Part shown: positions 8,483-17,099 of the stretch, piece by piece
Layout: each line of letters begins with the position of its first letter
Position numbering within the stretch: position 1 is the stretch's first letter
Origin: Jiulongibacter sp.
Lineage (GTDB): Bacteria; Bacteroidota; Bacteroidia; Cytophagales; Spirosomataceae
Assembly: GCA_024645245.1 (NCBI GenBank)
Contig: JAHEBN010000022.1
Location: 1,005-35,457, forward strand
Direction of reading: 5' to 3'
DNA: 34,453 bases
Notes under the pieces: generated by a model
Database searches by the model: none
What the model was told of the DNA's origin: nothing
What the model saw: only the letters and a program-made list of their open reading frames with translations
Made by a program: the position numbers and the translations under genes

Positions 8483-9928
8483 ATGAGAGAAGATTTAGAA
8501 TTACTGGAAGAGATTACCGGAAGCGAATACAAGTACGGCTTTTATTCTGATTGGGAGGCTGATGAAGCCCCTCCCGGCCTGAGTGAAGATATCATACGCT
8601 TTATTTCTTTAAAGAAAAAAGAACCTGAGTGGTTATTAAATTGGCGTTTAGACGCTTATCGGGAATGGTTGAAAATGACAGAACCAACCTGGCCTAATGT
8701 AAAATATACAAAAACTGATTTTCAGGCTATAAAGTACTATTCTGCTCCCAAAAAAAATAAGGAAATTAAAAGCCTGGATGAAATTGATCCGGAACTCCGG
8801 AAAACATTTGAGAGACTTGGTATTTCCCTTAAAGAGCAGGAAAGACTTTCAGGAATAGCAGTGGATGCAGTTATTGATTCTGTTTCTGTGGCAACTACTT
8901 TTAAAGAAAAGTTAGGTGAATTGGGAGTTATTTTCTGTTCAATCTCAGAAGCTGTAGAAAATCACCCGGATTTAATTAAAAAATATCTGGGTTCAGTAGT
9001 ACCTGTTAAGGATAATTTTTATGCCGCTTTAAATGCAGCCGTATTTACCGATGGATCTTTTTGTTATATTCCGAAAGGGGTTAGGTGTCCGATGGAGCTT
9101 TCCACCTATTTCCGCATAAATGCGGCTGGTACAGGTCAGTTTGAACGTACCTTGATTGTTGCAGATGAAGGCTCTTATGTGAGTTATCTGGAAGGTTGTA
9201 CAGCACCACAACGTGACGAAAACCAATTACATGCAGCGGTAGTTGAGATTTTTGCTCATGAAAACGCTTCGGTTAAATATTCAACTGTTCAAAACTGGTA
9301 TCCGGGTGATAAAAACGGAGTAGGGGGTATTTATAATTTTGTAACCAAAAGAGGTATTTGTTTTGGAAACAACTCGAAAATTTCGTGGACACAGGTAGAA
9401 ACGGGCTCCGCAGTTACCTGGAAATACCCTTCAGTAATCTTAAAAGGAGATAATGCCATTGGGGAATTTTATTCGGTAGCAGTAACTAATAATTACCAGC
9501 AAGCCGATACAGGTACCAAAATGATTCATTTGGGGAAAAACACCAAAAGTCGCATTGTTTCGAAAGGAATTTCGGCAGGTTTTAGTCAGAATTCATACAG
9601 GGGTTTGGTAGAAATTAGTAAGCGGGCAGAGAATGCCAAAAACTATTCTCAATGTGATTCTATGCTGTTGGGTGATAAATGCGGAGCACATACTTTCCCT
9701 TATATAGAAGTACATAATTCTACCGCATCGGTAGAACATGAAGCTACCACATCAAAGATTGGTGAAGACCAATTGTTTTATTGTAATCAACGTGGTATTG
9801 ACACGGAATCGGCAGTGGCCTTGATTGTAAATGGCTATGCCAAAGAAGTTTTAAATCAATTGCCGATGGAATTTGCCGTAGAAGCACAGAAACTACTTGA
9901 AATTTCGCTGGAAGGCTCGGTGGGATAA
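8483..9928 (+). CDS. sufB: Fe-S cluster assembly scaffold protein SufB
   Basis: SufB forms the SufBC2D scaffold on which nascent Fe-S clusters are built in the cytoplasm. Clear family blocks are '[20 protein letters not shown]', '[20 protein letters not shown]', '[20 protein letters not shown]', '[19 protein letters not shown]' (which includes the conserved scaffold Cys) and '[10 protein letters not shown]' (conserved Glu). I take ATG 8483 as the start (481 aa, beginning MREDLELL). A TTG at 8468 would add five residues without family support. The length is normal. Unusually, sufC, sufD and sufS do not follow: a strong terminator comes 25 bases after the stop and the next gene is unrelated. 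The remaining suf genes must lie elsewhere, since none is in this window. Confidence 0.95.
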   Translation: MREDLELLEEITGSEYKYGFYSDWEADEAPPGLSEDIIRFISLKKKEPEWLLNWRLDAYREWLKMTEPTWPNVKYTKTDFQAIKYYSAPKKNKEIKSLDEIDPELRKTFERLGISLKEQERLSGIAVDAVIDSVSVATTFKEKLGELGVIFCSISEAVENHPDLIKKYLGSVVPVKDNFYAALNAAVFTDGSFCYIPKGVRCPMELSTYFRINAAGTGQFERTLIVADEGSYVSYLEGCTAPQRDENQLHAAVVEIFAHENASVKYSTVQNWYPGDKNGVGGIYNFVTKRGICFGNNSKISWTQVETGSAVTWKYPSVILKGDNAIGEFYSVAVTNNYQQADTGTKMIHLGKNTKSRIVSKGISAGFSQNSYRGLVEISKRAENAKNYSQCDSMLLGDKCGAHTFPYIEVHNSTASVEHEATTSKIGEDQLFYCNQRGIDTESAVALIVNGYAKEVLNQLPMEFAVEAQKLLEISLEGSVG

Positions 9929-9952
9929 GCAATAATGTATATATTTAACAGG

Positions 9953-9977
9953 AAAAGGCTGCCTTGGCAGCCTTTTT
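9953..9977 (+). terminator. Rho-independent terminator after sufB
   Basis: GGCTGC/GCAGCC stem (9957-9962 and 9967-9972) with a CTTG loop, extended on both sides by an A run (9953-9956) paired with a T run (9973-9977). It ends sufB as a one-gene transcript, about 30 bases before the DUF5694 gene. Confidence 0.9.
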
Positions 9978-10008
9978 GAATATATTTAAATGATGAATTC
10001 ATAAAAAG

Positions 10009-10860
10009 ATGCGGTGTCTAATTCTCTTACTTTTCTTACTAAATATTGATACCAATGCTCAACAATTCAGGAAAATTGAAGTAGTAGTATTAGGTACATT
10101 CCATTTTGGTGAAAGTAATGATTATCAAAGTGGAAAACTGGAAGATTTGCTAAGCAATAAAAGACAAAAAGAAATAGCCGAAGTTGTCCGAAAGCTTGCC
10201 AAATTCAATCCTGATAAGATTTTTGTAGAAAACACACCTGAAGTTCAGGATTATTGGGATCAGGTTTTTGCAAATTATAAAAATGGACTGGAACCCAACG
10301 AAACTACCGCATCGAATGAAATTTTTCAATTAGGAATCAAACTTGCCCGGTTCACTAAAAACTCAAATGGCGTGCGATGTGTAAATTATGATTTCCCTGA
10401 ATTCGAAGTTTCGGATAAACAAAATTTAAAACCTGAGCAGCTGTTTAACGCTTATTCCCATTATTTAAAAAGCAAAACGCCTGATCATTGGGAATTTCTT
10501 TTAACCAATCCATTGACCAAGGATATTTTTACCCGATACATGTCGAAAAATGATTCCTGGAAGAAACTCACGCTACGCGAACATTTATTGAAAATGAACG
10601 AACCATCTAATTTGCAGGAATTGGCTTATTTAAACGTATTGAGCTATATGGATCGCAATACCAACGGCGTTGGTGCAGAAATAAGCTCCAAATTGTATTA
10701 CAGAAACCTACAGATTTTGCAAAATATCTACCTGAATATGTCTTTAAAAGACAATCGAATGCTCCTTATAATTGGAGCCGGTCACGCTCAAATACTGAAA
10801 GATATGATGAAAAATCATCCTTTATTTAAAGTGATTGAGGTGGCAGATGTGCTCAATTAA
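10009..10860 (+). CDS. Exported DUF5694 (TraB/GumN-like fold) protein
   Basis: A 283-residue protein with an N-terminal signal peptide ('RCLILLLFLLNIDTNAQ'). The mature protein opens with 'VVVLGTFHFGES' and ends with 'MLLIIGAGHAQILKDMM'. This pairing of an N-terminal G-x-F-H and a C-terminal G-x-G-H motif is the hallmark of DUF5694 and, more distantly, the TraB/Tiki/GumN proteins thought to be metalloproteases or hydrolases. 'KIFVENTPE' supplies a conserved acidic residue. It probably works in the periplasm. The substrate is unknown. It is convergent with the amidase gene, sharing four bases at their 3' ends. Confidence 0.75.
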   Translation: MRCLILLLFLLNIDTNAQQFRKIEVVVLGTFHFGESNDYQSGKLEDLLSNKRQKEIAEVVRKLAKFNPDKIFVENTPEVQDYWDQVFANYKNGLEPNETTASNEIFQLGIKLARFTKNSNGVRCVNYDFPEFEVSDKQNLKPEQLFNAYSHYLKSKTPDHWEFLLTNPLTKDIFTRYMSKNDSWKKLTLREHLLKMNEPSNLQELAYLNVLSYMDRNTNGVGAEISSKLYYRNLQILQNIYLNMSLKDNRMLLIIGAGHAQILKDMMKNHPLFKVIEVADVLN

Positions 10861-11720
10861 TCTATAAATCTCTTTAAAATACCCTCGTAGCTATCGATTC
10901 TACGGTCACGGAAATAAGGCCAGGTAGTGCGGTAATATTCAGTAATTTCTGAATCAATTTCTTCTACATGTACTTCTTCTTTATCATGCGATGCCAGATA
11001 AATCAATCTACCGTGTGGATTTGCGATAAAGGAACCACCCCAGAATTGTTGATCTGCCTCACGACCAACCCGGTTTACAGAAATTATATGTATGCCATTT
11101 GCAACAGCATGACCACGTTGAATGGTTTGCCATGCTTCGTATTGTTCTTTGTTAATTAGTTCGCTTTGCTCATTCACATCCCAGCCAATTGCAGTAGGGT
11201 AGAAGATCATTTCCGCACCCATTAATGCGGTTATTCTTGCAGCTTCGGGGTACCATTGATCCCAACAGATTAAAACGCCCAATTTTCCGAATTTGGTTTC
11301 CCAAACTTTATAGCCTAAATCACCGGGTGTAAAATAGTACTTTTCGTAATATCCGGGATCATCCGGGATATGCATTTTGCGGTATTTTCCTAAATAGGAG
11401 CCATCTGCATCTATTATAGCTGTGGTATTATGATATAGGCCCATTGCTCTTTTTTCAAAAAGAGAGGCTATAATTACAATGCCCAATTCTTTAGCAAGTA
11501 CCTGAAAACGTTCTGTTGTTGGTCCGGGAATGGTTTCTGCCAGATTGAAATTTTCCGGATCTTCTACATCGCAGAAATAGAGAGAGGAGAATAGTTCTTG
11601 TAAGCACACAATTTGTGCCCCTTTCGAAGCGGCTTCCCGGGTTTTTTCAAGTGCTTTTTGGATGTTTGTTTCCACATCGGCCACGCAACTCATTTGTACT
11701 ATTCCAACGTTTACTTTCAT
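10857..11720 (-). CDS. aguB: N-carbamoylputrescine amidase (nitrilase superfamily)
   Basis: A 287-residue carbon-nitrogen hydrolase with all three catalytic residues: Glu42 ('CLQELFSS'), Lys115 ('KYRKMHIPDD') and Cys152 ('LICWDQWYPEA'). The stretches 'PGYYEKYYFTPGD' and 'IGWDVNEQ' are characteristic of AguB, which hydrolyses N-carbamoylputrescine to putrescine, CO2 and ammonia in the agmatine route to polyamines. The usual partner, agmatine deiminase (aguA), is not adjacent. Instead the gene lies 6 bases downstream of an Ldh2-family dehydrogenase and is probably cotranscribed with it. A beta-ureidopropionase-like specificity is the main alternative. Confidence 0.85.
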   Translation of the reverse strand: MKVNVGIVQMSCVADVETNIQKALEKTREAASKGAQIVCLQELFSSLYFCDVEDPENFNLAETIPGPTTERFQVLAKELGIVIIASLFEKRAMGLYHNTTAIIDADGSYLGKYRKMHIPDDPGYYEKYYFTPGDLGYKVWETKFGKLGVLICWDQWYPEAARITALMGAEMIFYPTAIGWDVNEQSELINKEQYEAWQTIQRGHAVANGIHIISVNRVGREADQQFWGGSFIANPHGRLIYLASHDKEEVHVEEIDSEITEYYRTTWPYFRDRRIDSYEGILKRFID

Positions 11721-11726
11721 TTCTGA

Positions 11727-12797
11727 TCAAAGTTTAATTCCAAATCTTTTGCCCAATTCTTCCAGGCTTTCAATTACCTTATCATTCAATGGAATACCAT
11801 TTTCAAGTCGCTCTTTCCTGAAATTTCGCTCCTGATCGCCGGGTATTTGAACCACCTGACCCTCCACAGCAGGGGCGGCCCGAAAACGTTTGATCCATCG
11901 ATCCATATTTTCTTTAAAAACATCCGCCGGCTGAAAAGCATCTATACGCATGGCACCTAAGAAATGGCCGGTACCTTTTCCTACTAATTCTTCAGCAACT
12001 CCATGAAAACCTGCAGTTGCAAAAGGTGGCACCCAAGGACCAAAATTAGCACCGGAAAGAACACCCGAAAGTATATCAACGACTGCACCGAGTCCATAAC
12101 CTTTGTGGCTTCCATGCTCACGGTCACCACCAAGAGGCAGTAGTCCGCCACCTTCTTTCACTGCATTATTATAGGTGGTCGGGTCACCGTTTTCATCCTG
12201 AGCCCAACCAATTGGCAGGGGTTCATTTTTTCTTTGCAGAATCTCCAATTTGCCGTATGCAACGGCAGTGGTGGCAAAATCAGCCAGAAAAGCGGGTTCT
12301 GTGGCTGCAGGAATGGCAACAGAGATCGGATTTGTTCCTAATAATTTCTCTTTCGAAAAAGTGGGAACCACCAAAGGAGCTGCATTGGTCATCGCCCAGC
12401 CAATCATGTCTTCGGCCAAAGCATGTGAAGAATGATAACCTGCAATTCCGAAATGATTGGAGTTTTGAACCGCCACCCAGCCTGTACCCACATTTTTGGC
12501 TTTTTCGATCGCTACTTTCATGGCAAAAGGTGCTACCACAAGCCCAAGTCCTTTGTCACCATCAACGGTTGCCGTACCTGGTGTTTCGTGAATTATTTTT
12601 ATTTGCGGTTTTGGATTTAGCCTACCGTGATCGGAAAGCCTGACATAACCGGCTAAACGGGCGACTCCATGCGAGTCTACGCCATTTAAATCTGCTGATA
12701 TCAGCACATCAGCAGCCAGTTTAGCATGCTCTTCCGAGCAGCCAATTGCCTGAAAAACGGATTCGGTAAAAATGCGTATTTGATTAGAATCTGCCAT
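11727..12797 (-). CDS. Ldh2 / MDH2-family NAD(P)-dependent 2-oxoacid dehydrogenase
   Basis: A malate/L-lactate dehydrogenase-type enzyme of the Ldh2 (YlbC/ComC-like) family, distinct from classical Rossmann LDH/MDH. Signatures are 'ADLNGVDSHGVARL' near the N-terminus, 'NSNHFGIAGYHSSHA', 'KLLGTNPISVAIP', and 'HKGYGLGAVVDILSGVLSGA' in the cofactor-binding part. I choose ATG 12797 (MADSNQIRIF, 356 aa). The frame remains open to an ATG at 12854, but those 19 extra residues are basic and hydrophobic and look unlike the family. The exact 2-hydroxyacid (malate, lactate, ureidoglycolate, sulfolactate) cannot be read from motifs. It is the first gene of a pair with aguB. Confidence 0.8.
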   Translation of the reverse strand: MADSNQIRIFTESVFQAIGCSEEHAKLAADVLISADLNGVDSHGVARLAGYVRLSDHGRLNPKPQIKIIHETPGTATVDGDKGLGLVVAPFAMKVAIEKAKNVGTGWVAVQNSNHFGIAGYHSSHALAEDMIGWAMTNAAPLVVPTFSKEKLLGTNPISVAIPAATEPAFLADFATTAVAYGKLEILQRKNEPLPIGWAQDENGDPTTYNNAVKEGGGLLPLGGDREHGSHKGYGLGAVVDILSGVLSGANFGPWVPPFATAGFHGVAEELVGKGTGHFLGAMRIDAFQPADVFKENMDRWIKRFRAAPAVEGQVVQIPGDQERNFRKERLENGIPLNDKVIESLEELGKRFGIKL

Positions 12798-12950
12798 GTT
12801 TTTTATATCTCTATGCAAAAGTATCAATTTGAATCTTAAAAAAGAGGCTTTCATTTAGCTAAAAAAGATTTTTAGGCGTTATCTGAAAGCAGGCAAGTAA
12901 AAAACTGGTTAACTTGCATAAAAGAATATTAGAAACTTAAATCCCTTAAA

Positions 12951-14531
12951 ATGCTAAAAAGATATTACTTTATATTTTTCCTGAGTATTTCATTGAATAC
13001 TCTTGCTCAAACAGAAAAACGCGTAATTTCAGAAATAAGTCAGATAACCGTTTTCTTAAACCGGGCTCAAATAAATGCGGCGGTAAAAACAACAATTCCC
13101 GTCGGTATTTCTAAAATTGTAGTGGAAGATATAGCTTCTACTATTGATCAGCAATCTATAAAAATCGGTGGAAAAGGAGATTTTACCTTACTTTCGGTGA
13201 ATTTTCAGCCTAATTTTTTGAATAAAAAAACCAAGGCATTGCAAGACTCTATCCGCATGACGGAAGAGGAAATGAATACGGTTAAAATGCTTTTGGAGGT
13301 GGCAAATAATGAGCAAAATATGGTTATGGCCAATGCCGAAATCAAAAGCGAGTCGGATGGACTAATCCCGGAGGACTTTAAAGAAATGATTGATTTTTTT
13401 AGAACAAAACTTACCGAAATTGGTACACGTAAACTGCAGTTGAACAGGCAATTACGTGAGCTTACTGAACTAAAAAGCAGACTTGAAAAACAACAAAATA
13501 CAGATCCAAGTAGGAATATGCCTTTGGGTGATATCGTGTTAACTGTTTCGGCAAATACGGCAACTAATGCGGATTTAAGTCTCACCTATCTGGTTTACAA
13601 TGCAGGATGGAATCCGGCTTATGACATTCGTGTACCAGATACCAACTCAGACGTTCAAATGACCTATAAGGCCAATGTCTATCAAAATACGGGTTTAGAT
13701 TGGAAAAATGTAAAGCTCACTCTTTCTACAATTGATCCAAGTGCTGGTGGAACTAAACCCGAGTTATATCCGCAATACCTGAGTTTTTATACTCCACCTC
13801 CGGCTCAGGTCTATACCCGTTCGGCAAAAGTTTCGATGGAAGCACCGATGGCTGGTGCGATGAAAATGGAAGAGAGTAACGATATGGTATCTTCTGCAAA
13901 CTTTACACAAGTTACAGAAACTACGCTTTCGGTAAATTTTGATATCAGTATTCCTTATAGCATAAAGTCAGGCGGGAAACCTGAGGCTGTGGAAATCAGG
14001 CAATATACCTTACCTGCAGATTATAAGTATTATCTAGTTCCAAAGTATGATACCAATGCATTTTTAGTCACCAAACTCAAAGATTGGGAGCAATATAATT
14101 TACTGCCAGGTGAGGCAAATGTATATTTTGAAGGCACTTTTGTGGGGAAAACTTTTGTGAACGGAAGTGGTACAAAAGAAGAATTATTGATAAGCCTGGG
14201 TAGAGATAAAAAAATAATAGCAGAAAGAAAAGAAATTCTGGATTACAAAGCCAGACGGACCATTGGATCTAATATTCGCGAAAATTTTGGATATCAAACC
14301 GTAATTAGAAATACGAAAAACGAAATGATCAATCTGGTAATTGAAGATCAGTTACCCGTATCACAAGACAGCGATATTTCAGTAAGTGTGGAGGATATTT
14401 CGGGAGCAGTACAAAATGCACAAGATGGCAAGCTGACTTGGGAATTGAGCATTCCTCCGGCCCAAAGCCGTGAAATACAGCTGAAATACGAAGTGAAATA
14501 CCCAAAAGATAAGACCATTAATGGATTGTAA
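12951..14531 (+). CDS. MuiA-like DUF4139 exported protein
   Basis: A 526-residue protein with a signal peptide ('YYFIFFLSISLNTLAQ'). An N-terminal DUF4140-like strand region comes first ('ISQITVFLNRAQINAA'). A long helical, probably coiled-coil section follows (about residues 85-185, rich in Glu/Lys/Leu). The C-terminal DUF4139 domain carries 'LTYLVYNAGWNPAYDIRV', 'ANVYQNTGLDWKNVKLTLST' and 'AQSREIQLKYEVKYP'. This matches the 'mucoidy inhibitor MuiA' family, found mainly in Bacteroidota, whose biochemical role is not established. It is the first of three closely spaced plus-strand genes: only three bases separate its stop from the DUF502 gene. Confidence 0.85.
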   Translation: MLKRYYFIFFLSISLNTLAQTEKRVISEISQITVFLNRAQINAAVKTTIPVGISKIVVEDIASTIDQQSIKIGGKGDFTLLSVNFQPNFLNKKTKALQDSIRMTEEEMNTVKMLLEVANNEQNMVMANAEIKSESDGLIPEDFKEMIDFFRTKLTEIGTRKLQLNRQLRELTELKSRLEKQQNTDPSRNMPLGDIVLTVSANTATNADLSLTYLVYNAGWNPAYDIRVPDTNSDVQMTYKANVYQNTGLDWKNVKLTLSTIDPSAGGTKPELYPQYLSFYTPPPAQVYTRSAKVSMEAPMAGAMKMEESNDMVSSANFTQVTETTLSVNFDISIPYSIKSGGKPEAVEIRQYTLPADYKYYLVPKYDTNAFLVTKLKDWEQYNLLPGEANVYFEGTFVGKTFVNGSGTKEELLISLGRDKKIIAERKEILDYKARRTIGSNIRENFGYQTVIRNTKNEMINLVIEDQLPVSQDSDISVSVEDISGAVQNAQDGKLTWELSIPPAQSREIQLKYEVKYPKDKTINGL

Positions 14532-14534
14532 ATA

Positions 14535-15128
14535 ATGCTGGAAAAGATGATTCGCCGATTATTAAACTATTTTGTACGGGGACTGCTTTTTACAGCCCCT
14601 GTAGGCCTAACTATACTTATACTTTACAGTGCTTTTGATTTTGTAGATAGTTTGGTAAGAATACGCTTTCCCACTGGCACTGCCAATCAGCAATTTTTTA
14701 TTCCGGGCCTCGGTTTTTTGATTGTGGTTGGAGGAACCATGTTGGTGGGCTTTGTTTTTACTGTTTTATTACCTCAAACTTTACAAAATCTGATTGAAAA
14801 CTGGATAAAAAGACTTCCTTTGGTTAGTATTTTTTATTCTGCTTTTAAAGATTTAATTTCTGCTTTTGTTGGTGATAAAAGAAAATTTAAACAAGCTGTT
14901 TTGGTTACGATTAACAACGAATCTAACATTAAGAAACTGGGTTTTATTACGCAGGAAAGCCTGGATGAAATCGGTGAAGATGATTTAGTTTCGGTATATT
15001 GTCCGCATAGTTACGCATTTTCAGGCGAAATGTTTATTGTCCCCAGAACTCAGGTGAAATACCTGAATATACCAAGTGCCGAGGTTATGAAGTTGATTAT
15101 CTCAGGTGGAGTTTCTTTCAAAGAATAG
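14535..15128 (+). CDS. DUF502 family inner-membrane protein
   Basis: 197 residues with two predicted membrane segments: about 13-38 ('GLLFTAPVGLTILILYSAF') and about 55-82 ('GLGFLIVVGGTMLVGFVF'). The second is followed by 'PLVSIFYSAFKDL' and a soluble C-terminal domain with 'AVLVTINNE' and 'VYCPHSYAFSGEMFIVP'. This arrangement is typical of DUF502, a widespread bacterial (and plant COV1-related) membrane family without a proven biochemical function. Plant relatives affect trafficking and vascular patterning. It sits 3 bases after the MuiA-like gene and 12 bases before the next, so it is very likely cotranscribed with both. Confidence 0.8.
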   Translation: MLEKMIRRLLNYFVRGLLFTAPVGLTILILYSAFDFVDSLVRIRFPTGTANQQFFIPGLGFLIVVGGTMLVGFVFTVLLPQTLQNLIENWIKRLPLVSIFYSAFKDLISAFVGDKRKFKQAVLVTINNESNIKKLGFITQESLDEIGEDDLVSVYCPHSYAFSGEMFIVPRTQVKYLNIPSAEVMKLIISGGVSFKE

Positions 15129-15140
15129 TAGCGATTGCTA

Positions 15141-15713
15141 ATGAAATATTTGTTTTTTTTCTTCTTAATAAGTTTTTGGTGTCAGGCTCAGGATTCGCAT
15201 TTGCGGGAAGCAGATTCTGTAGAGGAATTACTTCGAAAAAAGAACCCCAACCAATTTCGGGCTATGGAAAATAAGGAAAAATACCTGGCCTTGGAAAAAG
15301 TAAAAACGGGTAAAAGAAGAAGAATATTTCTGGGAGATACTTTTCGGTTTAAAACAGATCAAGGCTTAGTTTTTCAGGATGAGTTAACCCGCTTGACGGA
15401 CTCTACATTTGCAATAACCTATTTCGACCAAACCAGTAACCGGTATGAAATCCGGAATTTTTCCCTTAGTGATGTAGAAAAAGTTTACAAAAGAAATAAA
15501 TACCAAGGCCTGAAATGGGGATTATCGGTAGCTACGCTTGCTCCACTTATTTACGACTGGATTTACTTTAAGGTTAAGCCCTGGCAAAATTCTCAAGCCA
15601 TAGTTCCCATGATTTTAGTGCAAAGTGGAGCATTGCTATTGGGAAATAGCAAGAAATTTTTCAATGGAGTAGGATTGAACGAAAACAAGATTTTAAGGGT
15701 AATGCAGTATTGA
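15141..15713 (+). CDS. Hypothetical exported protein
   Basis: 190 residues from ATG 15141; a TTG at 15135 in the same frame would add two residues. It has a clear signal peptide ('MKYLFFFFLISFWCQAQ'). The mature N-terminal half is charged ('VEELLRKKNPNQ', 'KTGKRRRIFLGDTFRFK'). A hydrophobic pair near the C-terminus (about 135-175, 'LSVATLAPLIYDWIYF', 'IVPMILVQSGALLLG') suggests insertion in or association with a membrane. I do not recognise a named domain. It is the third gene of the MuiA/DUF502 group, so a shared envelope role is a reasonable inference. Confidence 0.65.
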   Translation: MKYLFFFFLISFWCQAQDSHLREADSVEELLRKKNPNQFRAMENKEKYLALEKVKTGKRRRIFLGDTFRFKTDQGLVFQDELTRLTDSTFAITYFDQTSNRYEIRNFSLSDVEKVYKRNKYQGLKWGLSVATLAPLIYDWIYFKVKPWQNSQAIVPMILVQSGALLLGNSKKFFNGVGLNENKILRVMQY

Positions 15714-15751
15714 TATTTGAGATAAAATTCCTCATTCAAAATCAAAGGTTC

Positions 15752-15759
15752 TATCTTTG
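15752..15759 (+). promoter_or_regulatory. TAnnTTTG (-7-like) promoter box of aroA
   Basis: TATCTTTG is a perfect match to the Bacteroidota -7 consensus and lies 29 bases upstream of the aroA ATG at 15789, within a 75-base spacer. No obvious -33 TTTG is at the right spacing. Confidence 0.5.
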
Positions 15760-15788
15760 CGGCTCGATTTCAAAAAAGTTGCGTATTC

Positions 15789-17021
15789 ATGGAGCAAATC
15801 AGCATAAAAAAACAAACCCGAACATTTCAGGAAACCATTAAACTGGCATCTTCTAAAAGCGAAAGCAATCGTGCTTTAATCATAAATGCACTGTGTGGTT
15901 TTAAAGGAGAACTTAAAAACCTGGCTTCTGCCAGAGATACACAGACTATGATCCGCCTTTTGCAGGAGGAAGATGGCCCCATTGCCGATGTATTAGATGC
16001 TGGTACTACCATGCGTTTTCTTACAGCTTATTTTGCATCAAAAGGTCAAACGAAAGAATTGACCGGCACTACCCGCATGCAGGAGCGTCCTATTGGAATT
16101 TTGGTGGATGCCTTGAGAAAAATCGGTGTGGAAATCGAGTATTTAAATAAAGAGGGTTATCCGCCACATCAGATTAAGGGTTTTAAAGAACAAATAAGCG
16201 ATACCTTGCAAATAAGAGGCGATGTAAGTAGCCAGTATATTTCAGCATTACTGATGATTGCTCCAACACTGCCAAAAGGTTTAACTTTAGAGTTGACCGG
16301 CGAACTTGGCTCCATTCCTTATATCACCATGACCATTCAACTGATGGAAGAATTCGGGGTGAAAACAGATGCTGATTGGGAAAATAAAATGCTTAAAGTA
16401 AAACCACAAAAATATAAACCGGTTTCATTTCAGGTAGAATCCGATTGGTCCGGTGCCAGCTATTGGTACAGCCTGGTTGCATTATCGCCATATGAAGATA
16501 CGCGTGTAGAATTGTTGGGATTAAAGAAAAATTCACTACAAGGCGACAGTGCCATTGTTCAGATAATGAATTATTTAGGAGTGAAAAGTGAATTCAATTT
16601 AACCGGAGTTGTTTTAACTAAAAAAGATTCAAAAGCAAGTTTAGAATGGGATTTTACCAATTGCCCGGATTTGGCTCAGACAGTTGCTGTCACTTGCGTT
16701 GCCAAAAATATTCCGGCTAAATTTACCGGAATTGAAAGTTTAAAAATTAAGGAAACAGATCGGGTACTTGCACTTCAAAATGAATTAGCAAAATTGGGTG
16801 GAGTTCTTCAGGAAATCGAAGAAAATTATTTGTACGAAGTTAAAAAAGTGACTGAAATCACGGAAACACCAGTTATAAAAACATACGAAGATCACCGCAT
16901 GGCTATGGCTTTTGCTCCCGTAGCCATGATTCACGACATTGTGATAGAAGAGCCAGGGGTGGTGGTGAAATCTTATCCCGAATTTTGGGACGATATGGGC
17001 AAAGTACTGAGCTATGCCTGA
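15789..17021 (+). CDS. aroA: 3-phosphoshikimate 1-carboxyvinyltransferase (EPSP synthase)
   Basis: A 410-residue enzyme of the shikimate pathway that transfers enolpyruvate from PEP to shikimate-3-phosphate in the cytoplasm. Seen: the N-terminal 'LASSKSESNRALI' (Lys/Ser/Arg substrate loop), 'VLDAGTTMRFLTAYF' (canonical N/D-A-G-T-x-x-R), 'GTTRMQERPIGILVDALR', 'RGDVSSQYISALLM', and the C-terminal 'KETDRVLAL' and 'YEDHRMAMAFAPVA'. All are family hallmarks. The length is slightly short, as is common in Bacteroidota AroA. It is transcribed alone between its own promoter-like box and a terminator; no other aro genes adjoin. Confidence 0.93.
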   Translation: MEQISIKKQTRTFQETIKLASSKSESNRALIINALCGFKGELKNLASARDTQTMIRLLQEEDGPIADVLDAGTTMRFLTAYFASKGQTKELTGTTRMQERPIGILVDALRKIGVEIEYLNKEGYPPHQIKGFKEQISDTLQIRGDVSSQYISALLMIAPTLPKGLTLELTGELGSIPYITMTIQLMEEFGVKTDADWENKMLKVKPQKYKPVSFQVESDWSGASYWYSLVALSPYEDTRVELLGLKKNSLQGDSAIVQIMNYLGVKSEFNLTGVVLTKKDSKASLEWDFTNCPDLAQTVAVTCVAKNIPAKFTGIESLKIKETDRVLALQNELAKLGGVLQEIEENYLYEVKKVTEITETPVIKTYEDHRMAMAFAPVAMIHDIVIEEPGVVVKSYPEFWDDMGKVLSYA

Positions 17022-17033
17022 ATAATTAATATT

Positions 17034-17041
17034 TACTTTTG
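17034..17041 (+). promoter_or_regulatory. TAnnTTTG (-7-like) box before the FMN/glutamate-synthase-like gene
   Basis: TACTTTTG matches the Bacteroidota -7 consensus and lies between aroA and the next gene. It is immediately followed by the aroA terminator hairpin, so a transcript starting here would begin inside that hairpin. This may be a chance match. Confidence 0.25.
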
Positions 17042-17043
17042 TG

Positions 17044-17071
17044 GCCTGTTCTTAAAAGAACGGGCTTTTTT
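17044..17071 (+). terminator. Rho-independent terminator after aroA
   Basis: A near-perfect 10-base inverted repeat (17044-17053 against 17056-17065, one G-T wobble, loop opening to TAAA-like) is followed by six T's (17066-17071). It starts 22 bases after the aroA stop. Confidence 0.8.
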
Positions 17072-17099
17072 GCTAATTTTAGCTAATAAATAATTTGTC

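Noticed and set aside
12212-12643. 143-codon open frame on the plus strand
   Set aside because: It lies wholly antisense to the well-supported Ldh2-family gene and its translation shows no family motif; it is a shadow frame.
12893-12917. GCAAGT/ACTTGC inverted repeat upstream of the MuiA-like gene
   Set aside because: Only six base pairs with a 13-base loop, easily expected by chance; no supporting promoter box.
13205-13585. 126-codon minus-strand open frame
   Set aside because: It is antisense to the coiled-coil part of the MuiA-like gene; its Ser/Phe-rich composition is an artefact of the opposite strand.
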